Both the position numbers and the translations under genes were made by a program. Source: Adineta vaga (Eukaryota > Rotifera). Taken from it: a stretch of 64,000 bases of DNA. This document shows, piece after piece, positions 12,362 through 24,399 of this stretch (the first letter of the stretch is position 1; the number at the start of each line of letters is the position of its first letter). Below the pieces are notes generated by a model. The model was given only the letters and a program-made list of their open reading frames with translations. It did not search any database and had not been told where the DNA came from. The stretch spans positions 14,880,001-14,944,000 of the forward strand of contig CP075496.1 in the NCBI GenBank assembly GCA_021613535.1, given 5' to 3'.

Positions 12362-15300
12362 ATGAATTCTCTCGAACCAATTGCACTTGTTGGTATTTCA
12401 TGTGAATTTGCTGGAGACATTCATTCACCCGTCGATTTCTGGCAATCACTTCAAGAGAGTCGCGATTTAAGCAGTGATGTACGTGAAGAATGTATGAATT
12501 TGAAGTCTGCTTTTCTGGCACATATGCTAAATCAAGATAATAATGGTAATTTCGAGAAAAAGTTCATTCGCCGAGGTTATTTTCTGTCTACTTCCCAATG
12601 GGACACATTTGAGCCAAGTTTCTTTGGTTTGTCTGATGGTGAAACAGGAACTATTGATCCGTGTCATCGACTTCTTATGCTCAAGTTCGTTCATCTACTT
12701 GAAGATGCTGGCTATACCATGGAAAAAATGCGAGGTTCACAAACATCAGTGCATATAGCTCAGTTCTCTGGAGATCATTCAGTTACATTATCACGACTTA
12801 AACCTGAACAGCGGTCACGATTCCATGGGCCTAATACATTACTGTATAATGCCGCGGCTCGGCTTTCATATCATTTTGACTTACGTGGCCCCAATCTATC
12901 AATGGATGTTGCTTGTTCAGGATCACTTCAGGCCTTACATCTAGCTGTACAGGCCCTGCGCGCAGGTGAAGCAGATATGGCCGTTTGTGGTGGAGTTAAT
13001 TCGGTATATACTCCTGAAAATCTTTTGCATGCTTCAATTCTTGGTGCTATGTCACCCGAGGGGAGAAGTCGATCATTTAGCGCTGATGCCAATGGCTATG
13101 CGAAAGGTAACCGAATCATTTTTCTTATCAGGAAGAGTTCGAAATTGTGGCAATTGATACTTCATTGATAAGATGACTATTTGAGTGCAGAATGTACATG
13201 TATTAGTTTACGTATTCGATCTTGATCATATTGTATAGCGTAAGAGAAGTGAAAAATCGTATGATATTTTTACTATAATCAAGTTTATGCTTGAGGCAGA
13301 GATACTCTATCGACTGAAGTCTTGTTTTAGCCGTTGCTCAGAATATTATTTAATCAGAAAGCGACTTATCAAATTGACTTTTATTTAACTTGATGCATTC
13401 TTTGATCGGATGAAGAATGTTTGAATATTCTTCTTCACTATTGATAATAATATATTCGAAACTACTTTTTGCAAGAGAAAAGTGAATAAACGTTTTGCTG
13501 GAACCTATCAAAACAACTTTTAAAATGGCTATCTAACTGTTCTATATAAATAGAACGCTTAAATATTCTTTTGTTGTCGATGAATAAGTAAATAATTTCC
13601 TTAGAAAAGAATGTAGATATTTTATGCCAGTTTTTCTTTTCATAATTCGTTTCTTAGTATACATAATTTCGAACGTACTAGCTATGTTTATTAATTTGCA
13701 GAACCGAAAAATTTTGTTTATAGAGAGAAAGTAATCCACTCCAGTATTGCCTAACATAAATAGACAAATTCTAAAACTTTTCATATATTCTCTTTTAAAA
13801 GGTGAAGGTCTGGGGCTTGTTCTTTTGAAACGATTGAGTGATGCTGAACGCGATGGTGATCGAATTTATTGTGTGATACGCGACATTCTCAGTAATCATG
13901 ATGGCTGCGACGGTAAAAATAGTTATGTTGTTCCTTCCGAATCTGGTCAACAACAGCTGCTTAACCAGGTGTATAGTCGAACTCAATATGATCCAAGTCG
14001 TATCTTCTACGTTGAAGCACATGGAACAGGAACATTAGTCGGTGATCCAATTGAAGCAAACACACTTGGACGTTTCTTTAATAGGTCTTCATTTGATCCT
14101 CCACTTCTTATTGGATCAGTCAAAAGTAATATTGGTCATACAGAAGGAACAGCCGGTGTTGCTTCTCTTATCAAAGCAGCTCTTTGTATGCGGTATCGAG
14201 CCATTCCACCTAATTTAAATTTCTCAACACTCAATCCGAAAATTGAAGCGAAACGCTATAATCTTCACGTAGTTCAGAGTATGGTGCCGTTTCCATCAGA
14301 TGATGCTGCAAGTCTAGGTCAGCCAGTAGCGCTTGGAATTAATTCATTTGGAATTGGTGGTAATAATGCACACGCCATAATTGAAGAGTACAAACAACCT
14401 AAGCGTTTAACAAATGGATATGCGAAAGCAGAAGTACAAGATTTATTACAGTATCGACAACATTTTCTTTTTGTTTTTTCAAGTAAGTTCTCATATACTT
14501 ATATAAATAGTCATCATTGTTTCATGCTGTTCTATTTTTCCTTCTATTTTTCCAATAGGCAAAAGATATGAATCACTTCAGAAACAAATAGCTCAATTTA
14601 ATGTCTGGCTACAACATGCTCTATCAAACAAGGATAGAGATGAGCATTCTTTACTCATGCGTATCTCCCAACATCTACTTCTTAAACGAACGCTCAGTTA
14701 TGAACATTTCGCTATATTCGTGTCATCTGAAAGTAAACAATTACAAGAACAGGTTGCTTCTTTTTTGGCCGAGCAACCATCAATACCTGGTCTTTTAGTT
14801 TCAAAATCTGCTTTACCGTTCAATGGTGATCGTCGTATATGTTTTGTTTTCAGCGGTCAAGGGCCTCAATGGTGGGCAATGGGACGGCAATTATATACGA
14901 CAGAACCTATTTTTCAAAAATGGATTAAGAAGATCGATGAAGAATTAATTAAGGTTAATAACAATGAATGGAGTCTTTTGCATGAATTGATTGAAAAGAA
15001 CAGTGAACATGAATCCCGTATCAATGATACAAATATTGCTCAGCCAGCCCTATTTGCTGTACAAGTTGGTCTTGCAGCTCTCCTTGTCTCGTGGCATATT
15101 TTGCCATCGGCAATTGTATCACATAGTGCTGGAGAACAAGCGGCTGCATTTGTTGCAGGTCGTATATCATTAGAAGAAGCAGTTCGTATTGTTTATCATC
15201 GATCTCGTCTTCAACATCGAAATACACGGCAAGGTGGTCGAATGTTAGCCGTGGGAATGAGTGAACAAGAAGCACGTGAACATTTACTCAATGGTGTAGA

Positions 15301-15850
15301 ACATCTTGTATGTGTTGCCGTCATCAATAGTCCTCGATCAATCACTTTGAGTGGTGAAGCTCAGAATATTAATGAAATTCAACAAATTCTTACAACTTTT
15401 CATCCAAATGTATTCAAAGCTCAATTACGTATTGAAAATGCTTTTCATTCACATCAAATGGATCGATTTGATATTGAACAAGAAATGCTCTCGATGCTTG
15501 CTGATATTCGAGGTCTTCCACTAGAAAATCGTAAACAAATGTTTGATGAAAGATGTGCACATGTTCCTATTTATTCAAGTGTTACTGGATATGAAATGAA
15601 TGAAACGACACCATTTGATGCTCGTTACTGGTGGTCAAACGTTCGACAATGTGTTCGATTTAGCGATGCCATGCAGACAATTATCAAAGATGAAGTTGCC
15701 GATACTTTCCTCGAACTCTCACCACATCCTGTCTTGGCTACATCAATTCGAGAGTGTTGTGAACTGAAAAATTATCAGGCATTGATTTTATCTACACTGA
15801 AACGAAAAGACGATGAACAAGTAACACTTCTTACAAGCCTTGCACAATTA
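12362..15850 (+). other. PKS condensing part: KS and AT domains
   Basis: The KS has its active-site cysteine in DVACSGSL and both catalytic histidines, in VEAHGTGTLVGDP and KSNIGHTEGT, so it should be able to condense. The KS is split by the 695-bp intron 1 (13107-13801) inside the GYAKGEG motif. The AT opens with FVFSGQGPQWWAMG. Its nucleophile motif reads SHSAGE where most ATs have GHSxGE: the serine is kept but the preceding glycine is changed. The specificity region reads NAFHSH, closer to malonyl-type (HAFH) than to methylmalonyl-type (YASH), so malonyl-CoA is the likely extender (inference). Confidence 0.88.
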
Positions 15851-18800
15851 TCCCATTCATCTGTCGTATGGCATTCATATTTCTCTTCACGTTCTATTCA
15901 TTCAGACGAAAGTGATTTTGATGATGAAAAGTATTTATTTGATTCATTTCCGTTATATGAATTTAACAAGAGTACCTTCTGGTATGAATCAAAAAATTCT
16001 GTATTAGACCGACGTGCTCATCGACTTTCTGAACATCCACTTTTGGGTGTTCGCCAACTAACTCAGGAACATACATCAGCTGTATGGAGGAGTTTAATTA
16101 ATCTACAATTACCTCAATATCAATATTTACGTGATCATAAAATACAGGATGCTATTCTATTTCCAGCCACAGGTTTTATCGAACTTGCTATTGCAGCATG
16201 CCATGAATTGATTCCAAGAGTGGGTGATGAACCTTTACAACCACTTGCTTTCGAACAAGTTGAATATCTCAAAGCACTTCATCTTACAGAAAATGAGTTA
16301 ACAGAAGTATTTACTGAAATAATTGGTGTACCTATACGTGAATGGCATGTCTACAGTCGTTCATGGTCGTCATCTGCTCTTGATTGTACACGCACAGGTG
16401 GAATGGCTGGTACAGATGTCGTTGAATCATTTGTCGATAAACAAATACTCAATAAACATGCAATGCAAGAATATACTCTTCATGCTCGAGGTCGTATTGA
16501 TTTTGGTACACATCTGAATTTGTACGCAACATCGGCTATTCGACATGACCCTGAACATACGCGATTTATCGAGCAAGATATAAATCAAGTTTATGCATTT
16601 CTTTCAACCCGAGGTTATCAATATGGACCAACATTTCGTACAACTGAATCACTTAAAACATCCAAATCAGAAATCATTGCTCATAGTATATTTAAAAATG
16701 AAGAAAATGAAACCAAATATTACATGAATCCTCGAATGGCTGATGGTAGTTGTAATTCTGTCATTTCGATAGTGCCTGGTCACGATTTATATCTTCCGTC
16801 AGGTATTGGTAAAATAATCTGCTTCACTAAGACAACTGGTATTACCGATCTAATAACTCATGGTACTTTTCATTCGACTGTAGCAGGTGTTGCTTCAGAA
16901 CGATCATATTCCATCGATATGTCTGTCTTTGATGGTAGTAAAGAAACAACGAATAGCAAACCAATTTGTATCATTCAAAGTTTCAAATACGATCGTGTTC
17001 CTGGTGTGGTAACTGGCGATAAAACTGTTTTCGAAAAAGTTAACGAAATTGCGAATTTGCCTAATGCGAATTCAACTGATCATATCGATAAAATTTTTAA
17101 TGAGTATTGTTTTGAAAAGAAATGGTCACCAAAAGCAATGACCACAACTACAGCAATCAAATCTATTATCGATTCATTTCCAGCAATAAATACTTTGATT
17201 GGCGATCATAACTTGGAAGTTGAAAATGAAATAGACAAACAACTTGAAAAATCTCTTGCAGAAGTAAATGCATTAGCATCAAGCTTTGCTTTTCTTGCCA
17301 TTAAACAATTAACTAATCGAGATAACAATGATGATCAAGTGAACTCGAACAAACTCGAACAATATGTACGTAACGATGAAATTCATTATCAACGATTATT
17401 TCGTGCTTGTCTCGAATTAGCCAAGAATTGTTCAAATGATATAAACACTATTAATTCAATTCAACTCGAACGTAAACGGTTACTTACTCAGTATCCTAGT
17501 CTTCAGCCACTTCTTACTGTTCTATTTGAATGCGGTTCACGTCTTAGTCGAATTCTTACAGGTGAAGAACAACCTGAAGACTTTCTCATTCTTGATCATA
17601 CAATGAAAGAGCAAGAAATAACAGCAGCGAAAGCATTACAACAAGTTCAAAGTATTCTCATGGCTGCAAACAGTAAAACAGAAACTATATTTCGATTATT
17701 TTTGAATCATATCAAGAATAATAAATGTAATAAAGAACAAGAACCACAGCTAAGAATGGAAAATCGATTACGTATAATGTTTATTGGTGGTGGAACAAGT
17801 GACGTTGCTCTACCTCTTCTTCAACAACTTGAAGATTATATTACAAATGAAAATGAAACCATTCAGACTGAAATTGTTTACACAGATGTGACACAAGCTC
17901 TTCTAGATGAAGCTAAACAAATATTTGAACATTCACCACTACTGAAAGCAAATAAACAACGTTTTTCTTTAAATTATCATCTATATGATATAGAAAATGA
18001 TAATTACATAACTAACACAATTGTTACTGAATCATTCGACATTATCTTTGCTGCTAATGTACTTCATACAACTAATGATCGAATCCAGTCATTGTCAACA
18101 TTGCGATGTCTACTTGTTCCAGGTGGTCTTCTCTTTCTTGTTGAATTAACTTGTTGTCATGCTTACTTTGATTTATTCTATGGTTTATTTGCATATTGGT
18201 GGCGAGAAAATGATCAACGTGCTCTACTTTCAATCGACCAATGGACGAAACATGTAGAATCGGCAGGTGGATTTGATCTCCCATTAACTGTTATATCAAC
18301 GACAAAATTGAATAATAAATTTGGTGATTCACTTCTGATTATTCAAAAAAGTCGATCACGTTCCATTCTCACTTCTCTTCCTGAATGGAAACAACAAAAT
18401 TGGTTAATACTAACCGATCAAAATCGAAAAATAGCTAGTGCACTTACTCCTTATTTGTCTTGTTCAAATCCACGAATCATAAATAATGATAATACATTTA
18501 CAATAAAAGATATTTGCCATGAAATTACGGAAATATTAACACAACATGAACAACAATTACATTTAGTTTTTGCTTGGCCACTCGATTTCACTATCGATAA
18601 TAACGATCAACAACAAGTAGCAATCAAATATCAAGAAATAGAACAATTATGTAATACTCTAATTCAAATATTACAGACGATACAAATTGCACAACCTTCT
18701 AATTATCCATTTATTTATATTTTAACAGAAAATGCTCAACAAGTAAGAACAACTACGGCAAATCCTCTTTTATCATCACTCATTGGTCTTGCACGTAGTT

Positions 18801-21800
18801 TAACTATTGAATGTTCCGGTAATGGTGGCCAAGGACATCGAATTAAACTTATTGACTTACAACCAGCTGATGAACGTTTTGTATCTGTATTAGCCAGACA
18901 TATGAATGAATGTCGATGGACTGATAATTTAGATGAAATTATTCTTCGCCAAGACGACAACAAAATAGAAAATGTTATTCGTCTTGAGTGGAATTATGAA
19001 ACAGTTCAAACACAAGAAAAAAATTCAAATACAGTAGAATCACAAACTTTAACTAAAACAATCGTCCCTCTTTATGATGCTGATCAAACACCATTTCGTC
19101 TGCAAGTAGCTCCATCAAGATTTCTTGCTGATCTTGTTTGGGTTCCTGATGCACCACTTCTCTCACCACCAGCTGCTCATAAGATACATATTCGTGTTCA
19201 TTGTGTGGGTCTTAATTTTCGAGATGTACTCAAAGCGTCCGGCGTCTATCCACATACACGTTTATTTGCTCAACTGGACAAGGACCAACCAGCGAACGAT
19301 CGTGATGATTGTCCGGGTATTGATTTTTCAGGCACAGTTATTCGTTGTTCACCTGATAGTCGGTTAAAATTAGGTGATCGTGTTTTTGGTTGTTGTTTAC
19401 AAGGAGCATTTCATTCTCATCTTTGTGTTGAAGAAGATGAAGTTATACGTGTTCCAAATAATTGTCATCTCACTTATGAACAATTAGCATCATTGCCGAC
19501 TGCATTCAATACAGCATTATATTCTCTCAAATATCGTGTTCATTTAGAGTCTGATCACATTGTACTTGTACATGCAGCAACAGGCTCTACTGGACAAGCA
19601 TTTATACAATATTGTCAAGCAATTGGAGCGCATGTTATTGCTACAGCAGGTACTGATGAAAAACGTCGTTTTCTGCGTGAACAATTTGGACTCGAACATG
19701 TGTTTAATAGTCGAGATCTGTCATTTGTTGCAGAAGTTGAAAAAATTGCACCTGATGGAGTCGATGTTGTTGTTAATTCTCTTACTGGTCCATTACTTCA
19801 AGCATCTGTTCAACTTCTTGCTCAACATGGTCATTTTGTTGAACTTGGAAAACGAGACATTTTCGATAAGAATACTTTATCATTATTTAATTTACGAAAA
19901 GATTGTACTTTTCACGTCATTGATTTATCTTTATTAGTTCTTGGTCGCCGAAAGAAACAATCTGTACAAATAATGAATGATTTAGAAAAATATATTTCAA
20001 GTGAACAATTTAAACCAATTGAACCAATAACAACTGTTGAACCATCAAATGTTATTGAAGCTTTTACAAAATGTAATCTTGGTAAAATGATGGGCAAAAT
20101 AATCATTCGTTTATCAAATTCCACTGAACAACTTCAAATTGAAATGAAATCACAAGAAATGCTTACAAAAGAGAACGAAGGTTAGTTCATTTACTGTAAT
20201 AATGTGATATATCTAATAAGCAATTGATTTTATTTTCACAAGAACATGTCGAGATAACTTATAAGTTGTCATCTGAATTATCTATATATACAGTGGTTTG
20301 CTAAAAGAATTGAAATACTCTCGGAGTATAAACATTGAGGGTGTGGGTGAAGGTGGGTGTATATCTTCTCCTCTTGCCCGCATTCCCATACACTCACACC
20401 CACCCACACCCACACCCACACCCACACCCTTTATACTAGTGGCATAAGCAACAGATGCTGGTCGATTATTCAATCAGTAAAAAAATTGATTAAGTTTCGT
20501 GTCAGGTATTCTAAGACGACAAACTCATAACTGTCAGCCAGACTAACATTCATTTGAAACTAGTTGAAATAGTCGTTGGTACAGGATGAACATTTGTTCC
20601 AACTATTTTTGCGAACCATCGTATATGCAGTGGCACAAAAATTTTGCCGTTTAATGCATAGCCTTTGTTTTAATCTTTTTCATACGGTCTAGCCAATAGA
20701 TCATATTACGGTATTGAAGTTTTGATCACTGAGAAGAGGTTTGAAACTACTATACAATAATTACACTCACTCATACTAGTCATAAAAACATTTTCTATAT
20801 CGAAAAATATTGCACTATGTTATCGTGAAGCTAAAAATGTGGTTCGTCAGTCCTCAATATATGAAATCACTATATGGTCACCTAATAGCGCAAGTCTCGG
20901 TTTAGCTGAATTATTCTACCAGATCATTTAATCAACTTATATCAATGAAAAACTTCGAGATATTGGTAGATCGGAAAGATTCGAATGTGAAAAGTAGAGT
21001 AAAGTTCAAGCGTAATCTATAAATTTCCTAACCACTTCGAAAAACGTCAGATTATTATCCTCTATAAAGCTCATAGAGAGTCAGCAACTTTTAATAATCA
21101 ATGTGTTTATAGAGTAACAACATTAAAAGGTCTTAATAGCTCATACTTCTATTAGAAGAATCTTGCAAAAAATCTATCGGCAATTATTTTTGCACTGTAC
21201 CGTATATTTACAACAATATAAGAAAGAAAAGGAGCAATGAATCCATAATTATTTGAATAAACAGTCGAAGAAAAAAATACACTGAGAAATGAGTTATTGA
21301 TAGTACAATGTCAACCATAGTATACAGAAGAAACGATCTTTTGTGCTCACCTTCTCAATATCAGTCGCTCAACAATTGATCAATCTTGTGGCAATTTGAT
21401 AAATAGTTGATAATATTTTGAATATGATAAGATTCTATAAGGAAAAATAACAATTAAAATTATCATAAAATACACGTCTAACTATTTTTATCAATTGAAT
21501 ACGATAGAAATAGCTTTCGCTTCAACATCTTGGTAAAATAACCATCCATTGTATTTGTTTAGAACATTGTATGTTTCCTTCAATTGTTTGTGATCAAGGA
21601 ACAATTTTAATTTCTGGCGGCTTTGGTGGTCTTGGTTTAACCATGTCTCGATGGATGGTAGAAGAACGAAATGTGAAGCGAATCGTTTTAATGAGTCGTC
21701 GAACATTATCAGAACTCGAACAACCAGATAATCCACAATATACACAATGGATTCAATTAAAACAAATATGTCAAACTAAGAAGAACATTGTTCATATTGA

Positions 21801-23172
21801 TGTTGTTCAAGTAGATGTAACTAATTTTGAAGATGTACGTGATTTAATTAAACGATTAAATCAAAGTGCATATCCTGTACGTGGTATTATTCATAGTGCT
21901 GTCGTTTCACAAGATAAACTTTTAAAAAATATTACTCCTGAAACACTCAAAATTGCAATGGATGCTAAAATTCGTGGTGCTTGGAATCTTCATCATGCAG
22001 TATGTCAAAATCAAGTACCTCTCAATTTTTTTCTCATGTTTTCATCTGTTCGAAATCATATGGTCGATTTTGGATCTGCAGGATATAACGCAGGAAATGA
22101 ATTTCTTGATGCTTTGACACATTATCGTTCTAAAATTCTTCATCAACCGACACTTTCTATTAGTTTACCTGCAATAAGTGGCGCTGGTATGTTTCATCGA
22201 GAACGAAATATATTAAGTCAGTTATATTCAAGTCATGGCTTTGAAACAGTTCCTACAGTAATCACATTTGAATTAATTGATCGACTATTTATAAATCAAC
22301 AACGAAATTCGTGTCCAATTATTTTTGCCTGCAATTGGAAAATTATGGGTGCTTCAGCTAACAAAGATCATTTGGCCACTTATCAATTAACTCAACTTGT
22401 TGCTCAACAACAAATGGCGCAAGAAAATGAGTATGATAGTTCAGCTAAGGTTCAAATAGGTATAAGAACAATGCAAGTTGACGAAGTTATTGATCGGACA
22501 CAGGCTACTGTTGCTCGTCTTCTTGGATCATCCAATGTTGAACGAATTGAAATCGAACGCTCTCTTCTTGCTCAAGGAATGGATTCATTAGCTGGTGTTT
22601 CACTGTATAATTGGTTAGGTCAATACTTTGGCATCTTTATTCCATTATCTGATATTCTTCAAGGCATTACTATTCAAAATATTGCCAAACATATACTTGA
22701 TAAATTGGAAGAACAAAAACAAACGACAACTTCTACAATATTAACAGTATCTGAGACGATATCACCAGACAATAATGATAAAGTGATATTGACAGATGAT
22801 TTATCTTCATATACAGGGATGAATAATATTATTAGTGTCATTCAACCTAAAAACAACGATAGTATCATAGTCCAACGTATCGTCTTTTGTCTCGGTGTTG
22901 CAACTACATCTCTCGATAAAATTCTACCAAAGCAGCAGTCGTTATTGTCTTCATTAATATATGTTCTATGTATTCCGAATGGTTCATCTGCAACGACTGA
23001 AACAATTGCTCAAATGCGTCGAATTCAACCTCGCGGTCCATATTCATTGATAACATTCAGTGAACAAGGAGAACATCTTGCGCATCAAATAATCAAGCAA
23101 CTCGCTGAGCAACATCAACAAGCGGGTGTTGAATATTTTTCGGCAATGGTCGATCCTATACCACTGAAATAA
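12362..23172 (+). CDS. Highly reducing type I polyketide synthase, 4 exons, 2885 aa
   Basis: Builds a carbon chain from acyl-CoA units while tethered to its own carrier domain. The exons I derive are 12362-13106, 13802-14482, 14559-20180 and 21563-23172. Every junction has GT...AG ends and keeps frame (total 8658 nt). Domain order and approximate residues: KS 1-425, AT 565-890, DH 955-1240, MT 1540-1700, ER 2000-2305, KR 2350-2610, ACP 2655-2730, thioesterase-like tail 2785-2885. The start is the first ATG and lies three codons before the usual KS opening EPIALVGISC, so no N-terminal domain is missing. The protein has the size and order of fungal/bacterial reducing PKSs and animal fatty-acid synthases. 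The 5.6-kb intronless exon and only three introns contrast with the 28 introns of the nearby ABC gene, as expected for a horizontally acquired gene. A polyadenylation signal (aataaa) lies at 23321. The product is unknown. Confidence 0.93.
15980..20180 (+). other. PKS modifying part: DH, C-methyltransferase-like and ER domains
   Basis: The DH double-hotdog has its catalytic histidine in RDHKIQDAILFP (the usual glycine after HxxxG is aspartate). A likely catalytic aspartate sits in NPRMADGSCN, where the usual glutamine or histidine is asparagine. The MT region has the motifs FIGGGTSD and ANVLHTT. The acidic residue normally two positions before the glycine-rich loop is phenylalanine, so methylation is uncertain and it may be a structural remnant. 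The ER is well preserved, with GLNFRDVLKASG and the nucleotide-binding motif HAATGSTGQA. If all are active, the chain is fully reduced after each selected cycle. Confidence 0.85.
20337..20430. repeat. Telomere-like TGTGGG repeats inside PKS intron 3
   Basis: Intron 3 of the PKS (20181-21562, 1382 bp) contains a G-rich stretch (20337-20362, gggtgtgggtgaaggtgggt) and, about 30 bp later, a C-rich stretch (about 20391-20429). The second holds four perfect CCACAC units, which is TGTGGG on the other strand. TGTGGG is, as I recall, the telomeric unit of bdelloid rotifers. The two stretches point in opposite directions. Confidence 0.65.
21563..23172 (+). other. PKS exon 4: KR, ACP and truncated thioesterase-like tail
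   Basis: The KR has the NADPH loop SGGFGGLGL, the lysine in DAKIRGAWNLH, the serine in FSSV and the tyrosine and asparagine in GYNAGNEF, so it looks active. It lacks the LDD motif of B-type KRs. The ACP has the phosphopantetheine serine in GMDSLAGV. After a linker, about 100 residues resemble the first half of a type I thioesterase (RRIQPRGPYSLITFSEQGEH). The usual GxSxG is altered around the serine, and the protein stops before the usual catalytic aspartate and histidine. Release may therefore need another enzyme. Confidence 0.8.
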
Positions 23173-24399
23173 TCACCACAAAACGAATTAAGAAACACTA
23201 TAATCATAAACAGACATAAAATGGGAATTAACCATGTTATAGATGTGAATTCGTTTTCACAACCAATGCTATTCCTTCTTTATCTAGTATTTGTGATGTC
23301 CTTCATTACAAAATTTATTTAATAAAAACTTGAAAATCAGTCCACTTAGCTTAAGAAACGTTTTCAGTGCAATCTCTGTTGGATTAAAAATGTCAAACAC
23401 GATAAATCGAGGTATATTATACAGCATATATGACTCGTTCGGTTAAGCGGCTATTTTGACCTTTAGCACTTTATAGATCATTGCCTATAGTAGAAAAGCG
23501 AGGCCGCTACGATGTTGATAACAGTCTTTGATAGCTAGTTAGCTAACCAAAACATTGACAGAAGTAAGTTATTTCTGATTAAATAGTTAATTAATTAATC
23601 AAATCTCGATCACAGTATATAAGTGGGCCATAGAGTCTATGGTGACTATCCTACACATGAACTATGAGAGGAGGCAAAGAAAGAGTCGTTGAGTTGGTCG
23701 GTACCTTGACGGGGGGAGGGGAGGGAAGGGATAGTCACTATTGAGTCTATTTCTACAGATCGTTCGATGATAGTTTTAGACAAAGTCATCGGTTAGTCAT
23801 TAGTTGTCAGAGGGGCGAGTGGATCCAAATTTTTACCCTTAAATACTTCAACACTATCTTTTAGTTCGTATTTCACAAAAGAATTAAGTGTCAATCAATA
23901 TGTATATAAGTAGATGCGTCATCGTGAAAGATCAAAATATGTGTTACAGAAGTTTCTTCTATAAATTTCGAAGAAACCTGCAGAAATATTAAGGGACAAC
24001 AAGATACTAAAAATATTAGCCTTCTTACATGACTCTTGAGCTACGTCATTTCAATAGTATAGATACTCATTTTGTATTACAATTTATCTACTGTAACAAC
24101 ACATCATATAATGTTCAACCAAGTTATAACGCATAACTCCTTTTTAAACAGCAACTTATTTTTATTTCTTATGTCTTAATAATCACATTACATTCAAATA
24201 TAGCTGATTGAGCACAAAAGAGAGATGCTTTTCTGTTTTTGATGTTTATACAGAGCGTAAAAAATTCTCGAGTTCGAAAGGTTTAAAAAACAATCTCAAT
24301 GACATAAATGACTGTATTTGTTAAAATATGCCCAGACCAAATTTTATTGTTAAATTGTTCTAGAAAACAACGAAAAGACATCAGAGAAACGGTTAAGAA
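23173..24399. other. Intergenic region between the convergent PKS and NRPS genes
   Basis: There is no gene in this 1.2-kb stretch. Candidate polyadenylation signals lie at 23321-23326 (plus strand, PKS) and 24343-24348 (tttatt, read as aataaa on the minus strand, NRPS). A G-rich run (gacggggggaggggagggaa) lies near 23709-23728. The segment 23820-23885 recurs in inverted orientation at about 51787-51860, so part of the region is an interspersed repeat. Confidence 0.6.

Noticed and set aside
20181-21562. PKS split into two separate genes (exons 1-3 and the KR-ACP part)
   Set aside because: Exon 3 ends in phase 1 with a gttag donor and exon 4 begins after tttgtttag in the matching phase. The ER-KR-ACP order is that of one protein.
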